Shown here: piece after piece, positions 46,619 through 57,744 of the stretch
Position numbering within the stretch: the first letter of the stretch is position 1
How the letters are laid out: each line of letters opens with the position of its first letter
DNA from: Ectobius pallidus
Taxonomy: Eukaryota; Arthropoda; Insecta; Blattodea; Ectobiidae
Direction: 5' to 3'
Assembly (NCBI GenBank): GCA_964059195.1
Contig: CAXKWD010000002.1
Coordinates: 54,152,923-54,216,922, forward strand
DNA: 64,000 nt
Position numbers and translations under genes: made by a program
The notes under the pieces: model-generated
Told to the model about the DNA's origin: nothing
Databases searched by the model: none
Seen by the model: only the letters and a program-made list of their open reading frames with translations

Positions 46619-47211
46619 TTAAGCAGATGAATGTTTAACACAATAGTGCTAAGGTTTTATTACAAAAAGGTAACACACAAAAATAGGAACTGAGTGGTTG
46701 AATGCAAAGTAATATATTAGTTGAATTTAAGATTTAAGTATGAGTACTTATGATTTGATCTCTTTAACTTTGGCTGTGCAATCGGAGTTACAAGAGTTGT
46801 GAGCTACTTACATTTCAGTTTGAGATAACCCATAGTCTCCAGGTTGTTGATGAAATTGAGGACCACACTTAAGATTAGCCAGACCGTCGAGGGTAAGACG
46901 TCAATCCTTCCTTTGTCTAGACAGTTCTATCTTATTTGCTGATAGGCTTGGATTATATAGTAAATTTTACCCATCAGTGGGGGCTAAGTCATAGCTACTG
47001 ATTTTGATATTGTTTCTACTAATTATGTAATTACGCATAGGTACTCATACTTACTGCAAGTTCCTTTGCTTATAAAATTATATAGTTTCACCTTGAGGAA
47101 ATGCTTCTAACTGAATAAGCATAATAAACAGTTTTATTGTTTGTTTGTAACTGCTATGTAATAGCGTTAAGTAATTATGTTTCTTTGCGGTCCTGGGTTG
47201 ATTGCACCACA
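46619..47211 (-). repeat. 3' LTR of provirus C, outer end missing
   Basis: Starts at 'aagcagatgaatgtttaac', inside the LTR consensus, and ends GCACCACA. The left junction abuts unrelated coding relic sequence. Confidence 0.75.
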
Positions 47212-47499
47212 CCCTCCCTTCACCAACGAAGAATTATTGAAAAATATATTCTTACAAACAATAACAAAAAAATCATTCCAACCAACTCTGTGTCCAGTAC
47301 ATCTTACAACTATTTACAGTATAATTTACAATGATATTATTTCCTCTCTTGCTGGACTAGGAGTATTCTTGGTTGCATCTTGTTTTGTCTTTTTCTCATC
47401 TTCTTCCCCTTTTTCTCTCGTCTCTGATAGTCGGCTTCCTCTTGTGTTTGTTTCCTCTCCTCCGGCGTTTACTTCCCTCCTCTCCTCTCTGGTGTTTGT

Positions 47500-49445
47500 C
47501 TTCTATCTCACGACGAACAGGCTTCCAGTTGGATTCTCGGGTTTCGCCATATATCGAGGCATTGTTGTATCTGCTGTCTCTGTATTTTCGTGGGAAGGTA
47601 GATGCCTCTCGATTGGAGTCTCTCGTTTCCCCTTTTCGTAGCTTCCTCCTTAAGCTACAACATAAGGCAAGTTTCTGTTATAAACAATTAGCATGATTGC
47701 CACAATTATTACTGTACCGTTGGCTGCTATGATGATGAGAAGGTTTCGTTGCACACAGTCATGTTTCAGTAAAGCTTCTGTACGTCTGTGGTTATGTATT
47801 TCTGAAAGTGGTGTTTCTGGTACTTCTGTGTTTAGCCACGATGTCTACTATCACATGTTGCATTCTTTCTGGCATCCGAAAGAAGCTCTGTTCGTCCATT
47901 GAGATTAAGGAACTTATCTGTGGTATTATCAGGGGTACTTCCACAGATGCTTCTATCCTGCTTTTTCCCAGAGAGTGAGGCAAGAGTGTAAACTAGTTTC
48001 CATAAATATAACAATTATGGCTGTCATTTAAAATTCCTGTCCCCTCGATAATAATGTCCTCCCTTCTGGTGTATGAAAAATGTGCCTCAGAGGTATTGCA
48101 TCTTAATGTGAGTCGTGTGGCCTCGGACACACTGTACAACCAGAAGGTATTTTCGGGGGCTCTAATCCAAAATGGTAAAAATGGAGAGGGAATTATTAGT
48201 CGTTCGCATAGTTGCTGGGTTTTTTCTGTTTCTCCTAAATAGATTAAGATTAAACAATGGAATTATTAGTAGTTTGCATAGTTGCTGGGTTTTTTATGTT
48301 TCTCCTAAAAAGATTGAGATTAAACAATGGTTGGCCTGTTGGTCATACAAAGCTATATTAACTGGACAAATCGTAAGAAGCCCTGGTTTACATTGACCCA
48401 TTTCTTCAGGCGTTAAGGTAGCAAAGAACTGCTTGTTCTCTGACACAGGCAAATAATGGTGAGTTACTTCAATACCCACAAACTGATTTATAGATGGAAC
48501 AAGGGTAGGTAGGGAGTAAACGTGAAATATTTTTAAAAATCTGTTGGCTGCTCGTAGCGGTATGTCTACTAATCGAATTTTCTTAAAGGTTGCAGCTGCA
48601 TGTACTTCAGATATAGAATAAAAAACATGCATGTGATCTTCAGTTGGAGAAGTTAGTAGCAAAATACCGTCTGGTAACTTTAGTGTTATTTGATTTAGTG
48701 CACTTTTTAAAACATTAGGAGTTATTAAAATTGAGTCTTCTAGCAGCTGTTACATCTAACGCTTCTTGTAATTGTATCAGATTTTTGTGCGTTTGTAATA
48801 GAACTATTTCCATCTCTCTCACATTAGCTGACGTAATAGATATTTGTTGTGTATTGTGATTTAAAGATTGTACTGTGTTTGCAGTAGTGTCAGCACATGC
48901 CTGGCTAATGCTACGACTGCTTTAGTGTTATCCGACACTCTTGCGTCAAGTGTGTGTAGATAAGTAAGCTGTTATTCCAATACACGAGTCTTGTCATGCA
49001 TATAAGTGTGAAAACGTTCTGTCTCTGTATTAATCCTCTTTAGATCTCATGTATTTAATGTGCCAAACAGATAATGCATTCCATACCCTACTATGTTCGC
49101 TAACCCCCTCCTATTCCTGGCATAGGGGTGACTTTCAGGTAACAAGGTTTGAAATGTGTATATTTGTTAGTGTACACTCACCGATACATTACATAATCTT
49201 TGCAGTTCTACGTCATAAGTTACTCTTAATTGATCAGAAATACCATTCCTGTCTGCCAGAATTTGCAGATCGCGTGCCATTATTTTCAAAGATTTTTCAT
49301 ATAATTTAATTGATTTAGAATAATCTTCTATATTTAGATCTGCAACTATAGTCCATTTATCCCCTGTAATGAGAATATCCTTTTCTTTTATAAACACTAC
49401 TACTTTGTCTGGCTGGATTTCATTAGTGTAGCCTGCAGCTACAAT
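47500..49445 (-). pseudogene. env: Provirus C envelope gene, broken
   Basis: Homologous to env of A throughout: N-terminal ectodomain (frame 49167-49397), middle (48294-48662) and C-terminal segments (47792-47983). Several frameshifts, stops and a ~60-bp local duplication at 48190-48310 disrupt it. The cleavage-site region near 49090-49130 is still discernible. Confidence 0.75.
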
Positions 49446-49499
49446 GGCTGTGGCAGGTACGATACATAATACTGTAACACACCAAAAAAATCTTTGTTC

Positions 49500-50150
49500 A
49501 CTATATTTTATTGTCTCCGTGAAAGTAGATTATATCGAGGCTCATTTTCAGCCTGATCTTGAATGTTTACTCCTAAATTGTAGAATTGAATTTCCATCTT
49601 CCTCCCCTACTTCATTGTTACCCTCTATATATTCCTCAGCTGCAGTATTTAATTGCTTGTTACTAACATTTTGCATCCTATTCCGTGATCTCAAGTTATA
49701 CGCATTTTCTCCTAGATTTTCTATATCTAGACTCCTTGGAGGTACCCATTCATCTTTGCTTTCTGATGTTATTCGACTCGTATGTTGTTCTTAATCTGAA
49801 ATTTCCCTACCTATGCTATTTGTCTCATTACTAAGCAAGTGATGTGCAGGAGAGATCAGTATCCCTTGTTCTGGCGGGGCCTCGTTTTCATGCGCCCTTT
49901 TTGCCCTTGGAGGAGTTTTAACTTCTGAATAGTTGTCTACAGTGAACTTAGGTCCCTTTAGTCGATTTATGTGAACTACTTGGTCCTTACCATTCTCTTT
50001 TGTAGATGGTTAACTTAGATAGCTGATTTATTACTCTGTAATGTCCCTTCCAGATGAAAGCGAATTTCCATGCCACCCTGTGTTTTGTTGTGGGGTCGTG
50101 TAAGTACATGAAATCCCCTGCTTTGAATGTTCTTATGGTTGTGCCTTGGT
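49500..50150 (-). pseudogene. pol: Provirus C pol tail
   Basis: Integrase C-terminal end and acidic tail, collinear with A (31280-31870) but frameshifted. Confidence 0.7.
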
Positions 50151-50198
50151 CATAGTAGGTTTAGATTTAATCTGGCCTGTTTGATTTTCTTTCTTTAC

Positions 50199-50847
50199 TG
50201 TCGTGCCTGATTTAGGGATAATACTGGGTAGCGGACTTGGAACGGTAATCAGTTATCCTAAATTAAGCAGACGAACCTTTAACACAATAGTGTTAAGGTT
50301 TTATTATAAAAACACAAAATAGGAACTGAGTGGTTGGATATAAATATATTAAATGATTAAATGTAAGTTTAAGTATGAGTATTTATGTATCAATATGTCT
50401 CAAATATTGGCTGTGCTACCAGAGAAACAAAAAGAGTTGTAAGCTACTTACAATTCGGTAGGAGACAACCCATAGTGTCCTGGTTGGTGATGATAGTGAG
50501 GACCACACTTAGTTTAGACAGACCTCGAAGCTTAACAAGTCAATCTTCCGTGTCTCCAGATAGTTCTGCCGTATCTGCCGTTTGGCTCAGATTATAGATT
50601 ATTTAGTGTATTTTATCCGTCAGCGGGGGTTAAGTCATAACTACTGGGTTTAATATTGTTTCTGATAATTATGTAATCACCCATAGATACTCATACTTAT
50701 TGCTTATAAAATCATGTAATTTCACCTTGAAAACTGCTTCTAACTGAGTAAGCACAAACAATCTACATGTTTGTTTGTACTGCTTATGTCATAATGTTAA
50801 ATAATAACGCTTCTTTGCAGTCCTGGGTTGATTGCCAGGGCTTCACA
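50199..50847 (-). repeat. 5' LTR of provirus C (L7)
   Basis: TGTCGTGCC...TTCACA. It and its right flank match L1 and its flank at 25181-26150, marking the start of duplicated block X'. Confidence 0.82.
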
Positions 50848-53656
50848 ATACATTTTATTTTAAGAATATATAATAATATGACTAATATTATTACTACAGC
50901 ACTAGCTATGATGATGATGATGATGAAGTTCTTCTGGGTGCATTCATTGCGTAATAATGAGACTGTATGATTCAAACTTTCCAATTCTGCAAACAGCACC
51001 CAATCATTGTCTCGTCTTGAAGAGATAGCGGTAATGGTTTGTTTCACTCATCACATCTGCTGAGGATTCTGAAACAAGTTCTGTTCTGTAGTGAAGTTGG
51101 ATGCATATGGTTAGTCTACTTTTCCTCTTTGGACCAATTACTCATACTTGTGCTGTCTGCAAATACCTGAAACTGTTGGGTGCTCTCTAGTTACTAACCG
51201 CTGACTGCCTGACTTGTCAGGAATGGCATGGTTCAGCGTTGTGGTGCTGCCGATGTTTCAATAACACTCAGGAGTGGCTTTAGGCCTTTAGGATTTGGAT
51301 AGGCACTGTGTTGGATTATTAAGGAGAGTATGCAGTGTGATTAATTGATTTCATGCACAGTGAAATAACAACATTATTATACTCTAATAAATAACTTTAA
51401 AGAATAATAAATAAAAATTACCTTTAAAATTGATTATTAAATTAACTTAAATTATTTCTGTGAATTATGAATCATGATCTTTCTGTACCTAAATTATACT
51501 TCTTTTATTTCAAGAATTTCACTTAAATCTGAATAAACAATTCTGTTAATACTTTACCTAGGAAAATGCTTTAAATTCTTAAAACTTGACTTGATAAAAA
51601 CTTGTTATAATATCTTATTGTTCCTTTTGAAGTAAACTACTAAAGTTATTATTAAAAATATTATGATACTAAAGTTATCTTTATGATATACTAAAACGAA
51701 TTTTGATGCAGTTCCTCCTTCCTCAAAGATGTTGGGCGCCTTGCACAAACCGGACGGTTTGTGCTAAATTTATATTTATTTGAAGAATTTGAAATCTGCT
51801 CCGGCTAGGCCTATTGGGTGCGAACAGTCGACTAATTCTCAGGGGCTGAGAGTGAAGACAGCTTAGGTATTATTTGTTATTTAAAATAATACCAACAGAA
51901 TCAGTTGTAGTAGCAATTTATTTCAATTATTTGAAATGCCGAGGTAAAGTTCAACAATACAGTGATTTGTACAATGTTACTTATTGGCAGATAAACTCTG
52001 ATAGATCCGCTAAATAGTTATAATGGCTCGCTGGTTGTACTATGGAAATTTATTTCCAGAAGATTAAACTTGCGTAAAATACTTGGTATCTAAAACCAAA
52101 ATTGTATAAATGAACTTATATACTCTGGCTGTTGAGGAAAATATTTAAGACGATAAAATTCTGTTGGTGAATTTTATAAGTATGAGAAATTATCGCTGCT
52201 GACAAAATTTCTAAGTGTAATTAATTGTCGTCGCGAAAATTTTCTGAGTATAATAAATTCAGCCCCGCCTAAGAGCCGATGTGATGAGTAGAGAGACAAT
52301 CCCGCCGCTATACTAAAATAGGTGTGTGCCCCACCGGGTGTCACAACACTCTGTGTCTCGCATATTCTTCCCAGACTACACCTAGCCTCGGTGACAAATA
52401 ATTATCATCCCCACCCCTAATTACCATTGGTGGATTGACATTTAACTAACTTTAAGTTCGCAATTTTACTTTCGAAACCACGAAATATATTAACTATAAA
52501 AATCCTTTACCCTACTGGGTTTACCCAGAGTACTAGTCCGTCGTTACCGTGTATAGATAAAATCTGCTCCGGCTTGCCATTATAACTGTAAAGCTTTTAT
52601 AAATGTACTTTAAGAACAAAAGGCTCATTCCTAAAATAGCACAGTGTACCAGCTTTGTATGGATGCGGGCACAGGGTCTCTACCTGCTTGCACATTGTTA
52701 TCAAGATATCTATGGGCTGGAATTCCCAACTCCTTAAGCTACATACTTTCACTGCTTGCTACCTTCAAACACTATAAATTAACCCACAGTTAATTTATTC
52801 TCTAATAAAAATATTATCAATAAAATGAATACCTTTACTGTAATTTTTATGTTAAGACGAATCTTTTGATACCAAACACCAGATATAAATTCTCAATCCT
52901 TATTATTATGTGTAACTGAAACCAACTGAAATTATGTTAATTAACAATTATGCTAACTATAATTTTAAATATCATACTGGGCTGCCTGGACCGCCTTAAT
53001 TTTTACACTTACATTTTATTCTTGACATAACTTCCAGCGTTGCCATGTTGACTTCCAGAATTACTTCATAGCGATGAAAAGTTGAACAAGAGAGCTTAAT
53101 TATACTTCACAACTGACACTAATACCCGGAAAATCTATTGACAGTATAGCACGGGGAATTTAATTATTATTGCATCTATATCAGTACTTAGACCGTTATT
53201 GTAATAAAACTTTCATTAAACACACTGTTAATTAATTTATACTTTGACAAGTTACCTGTAAAACAGGAATATAAAAACATTGTTAATTTTTGTAACCATT
53301 CGATAATATTCCGAGAGTTTATCCAATAAGTTTATCCAATAAAATTTGGCAAAGGTTTACTTGCACAAAACATGAAACAGAAGATTGCCACTTCATCAAC
53401 CTTGTCAAGGCAGATGAACTCAAACTGTTGCCGATAAACACATTCCTTCTATTCGCATTTCCTGCTATAAGTTATCTGATTCAAAAGCCTTCCAATTTGC
53501 TAACTTTTTATAACAACCAAATAAATATATTTTACCTTTCCTTAGGACCTAACGTTCTGGCCCATAACAGCGGGTAAGGCACAGCGGACATATTTTAGGA
53601 ACATGTACATAGGTAAAACTCGTGCACAAAAATAGATTAATAAAACTAATAAAACA
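50848..53656. repeat. Duplicated block X', first part
   Basis: Paralogue of 25826-27980, without the LINE and with the 51705-52997 insert. Non-coding. Confidence 0.82.
51705..52997. mobile_element. 1.3-kb insertion, possibly an LTR plus primer-binding site
   Basis: Absent from block X at 27349. It is flanked by AATTTT at 51699-51704 and 52998-53003. On the - strand a GGCGCCCAACA sequence (51725-51737), similar to gypsy-type primer-binding sites, follows a ...TGCA-like end. This suggests a ~1.25-kb LTR with a few bases of leader. A near-perfect 22-bp palindrome (GCACAAACCG/CGGTTTGTGC) sits at 51734-51757. No coding capacity. Confidence 0.5.
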
Positions 53657-53806
53657 ACTTATTACTAAATGCTTAAATATGTAAGGTTATAATATAAGAT
53701 TAATTAATAATAATCAATATGAAAATATGTAATATAAGAAAAAGAAAAGTGTAACTCTGTAGGGATCAGTACTAAACATTATTCCCTCCCCATTCAGAGT
53801 TAAGAT

Positions 53807-55084
53807 TTATGTCTCAGATTCATTAAACCTCGCTAAGAACTCATCACGGCCACATGGGCATAATGGGTAATGTTCTTTGGTTGCTGTCCTGTAGATATGT
53901 TGTTCTTTAACATATGTCCCATCTGTAAACTCTAACTCCCCCTCAGGGCCAAATCTGTCGGTAGTTTGTTTCACCTTTGTTTGGTTTAAAACAAACTGCG
54001 AAATAGCTTCATTTTGAGACATTTTATTGATTTCCTCATTGCTTGGTGCCATTCCCCTTAGCAAAGGTGCACTAGTGCCTGCAGAGCTGGTGGGAACGTT
54101 AGTGGTGACATACATGGCTGTCTGTTTGGCCAACCTAGATGCTTCTAGTAGCTTCATCTCCTGGGTCTTCTCCTGGTTTTTAACAAACCTATCCCAGAGT
54201 GTATGGCCTCGGTATTTTTGAGGCACACCACCATGTGCAAACTCACTGTATCTGTCAAATGTGGGGAAATCATACTGCTTGTGCATTGTGATGTACTGCT
54301 TTATTGTTTTGTCAACAATCAAGAAGCGTTTAGTTTCTTCCTTCATGTTAGCAGTTGCAGTGAGTGCAGCAATGGATGCAACAGCAGCATCACTATTGGT
54401 CAGGTATTGTCCACCTGACTGACAACTAGCATTTATGATGTTGGCAACTGTGGCTATGGGCTTTCCATCCTTAGCTGCAATTTCTAAGGGAGTCAATAAG
54501 ATCTGACCATCAGGGCGATTAGATGACAGAACATTCAATTTTTCCAACACTACTAATGCAAGCAATGTTGCTTGTTTCACTGTCAGGTTTATCCTCATTT
54601 CGTCTTGGATCATACCAACAGGTGGGGCAGCTTTATGTGTGCAGACGAATGCTGTGTGGACTTTGACTTTCTTGTCCTGCATGACTGTTGGGAAATGAAA
54701 TATCCAGACTTTGTCACCAGAGCTAGCATTGACCCTTCGTGCTGCTGGACCAACTTCATATATCATTTTGGAGCAGTATTCAACTGCTTTGGACCGCTTC
54801 TCCCACTCAAGAGGTAGTCGGTAATCATCACAGATCTTTGCAAATTTGTCTTCTATGTCTTTGAAGTTGAATGCCACACCACCATGTTCATCCATAAATT
54901 CCTTAGGTGTTCTTCCTAGGATGTAGTACGTTTTGGCTTCGGTGTGCTTAATCAAGACATTTGGCCTAGCACCAGCTAAGTTGAATGATTGTGTGGCTTC
55001 CTCTTGGTTCACGCCCAATTTCTCAATGGCACCTGCTAAATCTAAAGATTTTCCTGTCATGGTTGTTGTTGTAATCGTCAACAA
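53807..55084 (-). CDS. Intact 425-codon ORF, candidate endogenous RNA-virus nucleoprotein
   Basis: Uninterrupted frame, clearly less AT-rich than its flanks. Likely start is either Met1 or Met9 (MTGKSLDLAG). It lacks signal peptide and membrane segments. It is predicted largely helical, with an N-terminal lobe, a conserved-looking centre around GDKVWIFHFPTVM and AAVASIAALTATANM, then KQYITMHKQYDFPTFDRYSE followed by FAHGGVPQKYRG, and a flexible Ser/Thr/Gln-rich C-terminus ending in HYPLCPCGRDEF. Size and layout resemble nucleoproteins of unsegmented negative-strand RNA viruses, most like those of chuvirus-type viruses as I remember them; the family is not proven. Such a protein would encapsidate viral RNA; in a host it might act as an antiviral decoy or a piRNA source. 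Alternative: an unrelated captured gene. Confidence 0.5.
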   Translation of the reverse strand: MLTITTTTMTGKSLDLAGAIEKLGVNQEEATQSFNLAGARPNVLIKHTEAKTYYILGRTPKEFMDEHGGVAFNFKDIEDKFAKICDDYRLPLEWEKRSKAVEYCSKMIYEVGPAARRVNASSGDKVWIFHFPTVMQDKKVKVHTAFVCTHKAAPPVGMIQDEMRINLTVKQATLLALVVLEKLNVLSSNRPDGQILLTPLEIAAKDGKPIATVANIINASCQSGGQYLTNSDAAVASIAALTATANMKEETKRFLIVDKTIKQYITMHKQYDFPTFDRYSEFAHGGVPQKYRGHTLWDRFVKNQEKTQEMKLLEASRLAKQTAMYVTTNVPTSSAGTSAPLLRGMAPSNEEINKMSQNEAISQFVLNQTKVKQTTDRFGPEGELEFTDGTYVKEQHIYRTATKEHYPLCPCGRDEFLARFNESET

Positions 55085-55394
55085 TATCTCTAACCACGTG
55101 CCTAAGAACTAATGATGAAGTGTTGTATGTGGTGGACAGGTTATTTAAGTGTGTTGACCAGATGTATTGGTTATCACTGAAAGTTATTAGTTGGACGTAA
55201 TCTGTAGGATCAGGGCTGTGAATGTAGCTATAGAATTTAGTCCTATCTATTCTCTCTGAGACGGGTGTGTAATACAGGACACCACAATCACAAGCTTTAT
55301 TAGGAGAGACTACTAAGTTCTTCTCAGAGATCCTGAAATTTCCTACTAAATCCGTATGATTCTCAGATATGATCACAGTAATCTTACAATTCAT
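55023..55394 (-). CDS. Unrecognised 123-codon ORF overlapping the nucleoprotein-like ORF
   Basis: Starts MNCKITVIISENHTDLVGNF 31 bases inside the insertion and ends after overlapping the 425-codon ORF by 62 bases in another frame. It contains CDCGVLYYTPVSERIDRTKF and is rich in Asn, Asp and Tyr. No domain recognised. It could be a genuine upstream ORF of a bicistronic transcript, or the end of a preceding viral gene, or non-coding. Confidence 0.35.
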   Translation of the reverse strand: MNCKITVIISENHTDLVGNFRISEKNLVVSPNKACDCGVLYYTPVSERIDRTKFYSYIHSPDPTDYVQLITFSDNQYIWSTHLNNLSTTYNTSSLVLRHVVRDIVDDYNNNHDRKIFRFSRCH

Positions 55395-55435
55395 TTGAAT
55401 AGTCCTGCTTGCTGCTCACAAGTCCACTTATTACT

Positions 55436-55815
55436 TAAAATTAAGTTGATACATTTAAGGCGTCAGGATCCAAAAAGCTTCTTATCCATTTTATATACTT
55501 TTCCACAAACCACAAAAAAAAGTTTATATAAGGTTTTCTTAAACAATCTGCTTAAACCTAAAGGTAAAAAATAGCTCACAACACAAAAATTCAGTTTTCA
55601 AAGTTTAATCTTTCAAACCCTAAGAATTATGGCAAAACGTAGACATAATATTTTGGATAAGATGTTATTTGGAACCCTATACTCAACAAGGCGGGTTCTC
55701 GAACTGCAACTCAGGAATTAGAGGGTATTTGACACCAAAATATATAACGTACCTTCTATCTTCATGACAACCTGTTTAATTATTATGATCAAAGGTTTTA
55801 TGGTGTGGTAATAAT
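55436..55815. repeat. Duplicated block X', last part
   Basis: Collinear with 27985-28352 and then breaks sharply at 55815, where block Y' begins. Confidence 0.8.
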
Positions 55816-56112
55816 TCAATAATTATGTCCTTAGTTGGTGATAGAAAGAAGAAGAAAAGAAAAAAAAACAGAATGAAGAAATAATTCAAGAAATAAACAT
55901 TTGAGTTGAATATAATGTTCAGAATGTAACACATGAAGAGAATACAGGAATTGATGGTTTTGTTCTTTAAATCCTAAATTCATCTTCTTCTACTTCATGA
56001 ACATCTTCCTCAGTTTCAGAAGATCCACCAGTGATATTGTCGTATCCCGGGGGCCCTAATTTATTCTGACACCTTTTACCCCGGGACACGATTTATCAGG
56101 ATGGCTCAAAAT

Positions 56113-57744
56113 TAGGGATGGGTCGATACCAGGTTTTCTCGATACTCGATACTCGATACTGATACATGATATTTTCCTCGATACTCGATACTTCGATACT
56201 CGATACCATCAACATTTCCAGTTTCAATAAATAGGTACATTACAAATAAAAAGTTGAGAGAACTGTGTAATACCAACTAAATGAATTAAGTGTGCATATT
56301 TAATGAGACAAAATTTAATATCATCAGTAGCCTATAATTATTTTTAAACCCTACATTAAAAGTAACATTTGTTTTTGAAACAGTCCACTTACAAGTTTTT
56401 GTTCAAAAATACTAGCATTCTCACTTTTTCGGGGTCAAGTCTACTTCTTTTTCTGTCACATTTGAGTCCTGCTGTGCTAAACAGTCTTTCAGAGAAAACT
56501 GTTGCTGGTGGTTTGGACAGGTATTTCACAGCTAACTTCTTTAGTTTCTGAAATTTTGTGTTTGTTTCCAGTAATCTAATGAACTAGAAAGAGGAGGTAA
56601 CAAATCGTCTTTGAGATATGCAGTGATTTCTTCCTGGGAACTGTTTACTGGCAGTGAATTTGACATATTATTTTCTTGCATAATGTTACTATACAGGTAC
56701 CACATTCCTGGCAATTTCTCGGGCTTTGACGTCTGTGACATTTAAAATAAAATAAATAAAAATGTTCTTGAATGATCGATTCTTACGAGTACGTCGGTAC
56801 TACATTACTATTCCCACATATATGTAATTTTGGAATAAAAAATTAAAAATCCTACCTCATCATTTTTGGATGCAGTACATTCCTGTTGGTTAGCAAGGTC
56901 CACCAATCGGTCATTAGCAGAATTGAGAGCACTAGGACTGCGAAAAACTCGTCCTTTCACTACTGTTTCTTCTTCAGGAGTTAAATTTCCACTTCCGCAT
57001 AATTTTTTATTAAGAGGTTTTGAAAAGGCAATTTTATGCACTGATGTAACATGTTTTTTAAGGTTACTAGTGTTGTGAGATTTTCCACCATGAGAAAAAC
57101 GTTTTTTACAAATGCGGCAAATGGCGCGATTATCACAATGAGGGTCTATTTGAAAATAGTTCCACACTTCACTCATATTGACTGGAAAAAATATATATGT
57201 TATCGTACGCAATACACACATTATTCTTCTGTCACGTAGAGATATCAACTGAAAGCCGGTATGCTGACTTGGTTTAAAAGCATACCGAAATAGATTGCTT
57301 ATGAATGGATAAAATAATCATGTGACGTTCTACTCAGATCACAGAGCAGTACAATGAACAAACTGTTTTAAGGTTTGCAGAATAAGCAGTAACTTAATCT
57401 CTGCAAGGGAGCAGGGTTTGGACAGTCAGCTTGCTTGTTGGTTGTTATTAAAACGTTTCACAGGAAACAAAACAATTAAGAATCTCTTCTGTTTGATTTT
57501 TAAAGTCAGAAAGTCTTTATTTATGACCAGACAAAAGTCACAGAGTGGTTTTCTCCATTTAAAGGAGAAACAGAAGTATTTACTATATTTAATAGACTAC
57601 TAAAAGCAGAAAGAGATACGCATTTCCTTAAATTGCAGAATTACCAAAGTATCGCAAAAGTATCGAGCTAGTTTTCTGAAGTATCGCTCGATGCCGATAC
57701 CATGCAAGTATCGAGGTATCGAAAGTATCGAGGACCCATCCCTA
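56113..57744 (-). mobile_element. hAT element with BED finger and dimerisation-domain remnants
   Basis: 1632 bp. Ends TAGGGATGGGTCGATACC and GGACCCATCCCTA; perfect 8-bp duplication CTCAAAAT at 56105-56112 and 57745-57752. The paralogous empty site is intact at 45531-45542, proving recent insertion after the duplication. Tandem GATAC-rich motifs occur near both ends. Its short relative lies at 4770-5377. Confidence 0.93.
56382..57248 (-). pseudogene. hAT transposase, internally deleted
   Basis: The 5' frame (56808-57248) carries a BED zinc finger (MSEVWNYFQIDPH, CRICKKRFSHGGKSH, NLKKHVTSVH). The 3' part (56382-56741) has the hAT dimerisation signature: LDYWKQ, then after a frameshift KLAVKYLSKPPATVFSERLF and TAGLKCDRKRSRL. 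The RNase H-like catalytic core between them is deleted, so it is non-autonomous. Confidence 0.8.

Larger units (their letters stand above)
46619..50847 (-). mobile_element. Provirus C, env-bearing, gag-pol deleted
   Basis: Left LTR 46619-47211 (its outer ~75 bp missing), polypurine tract at 47212, env 47500-49445, pol tail 49500-50150, right LTR 50199-50847. The pol tail runs directly into the right LTR, so gag, protease, RT and most of integrase are gone. Coding parts carry many stops. Confidence 0.82.
53667..55425 (-). mobile_element. 1.76-kb insertion carrying a virus-like gene pair
   Basis: Flanked by a 10-bp duplication ACTTATTACT (53657-53666 and 55426-55435). The paralogous empty site is at about 27975-27985. 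It encodes two overlapping - strand frames (55023-55394, 53807-55084). There are no LTRs, terminal inverted repeats or long poly(A) tract. A long target duplication with an mRNA-like insert fits LINE-mediated capture of a viral or cellular transcript. Confidence 0.8.

Noticed and set aside
46619..47641. + strand frames over the provirus C LTR and env tail
   Set aside because: They are antisense to env and recur in D only because of the segmental duplication.
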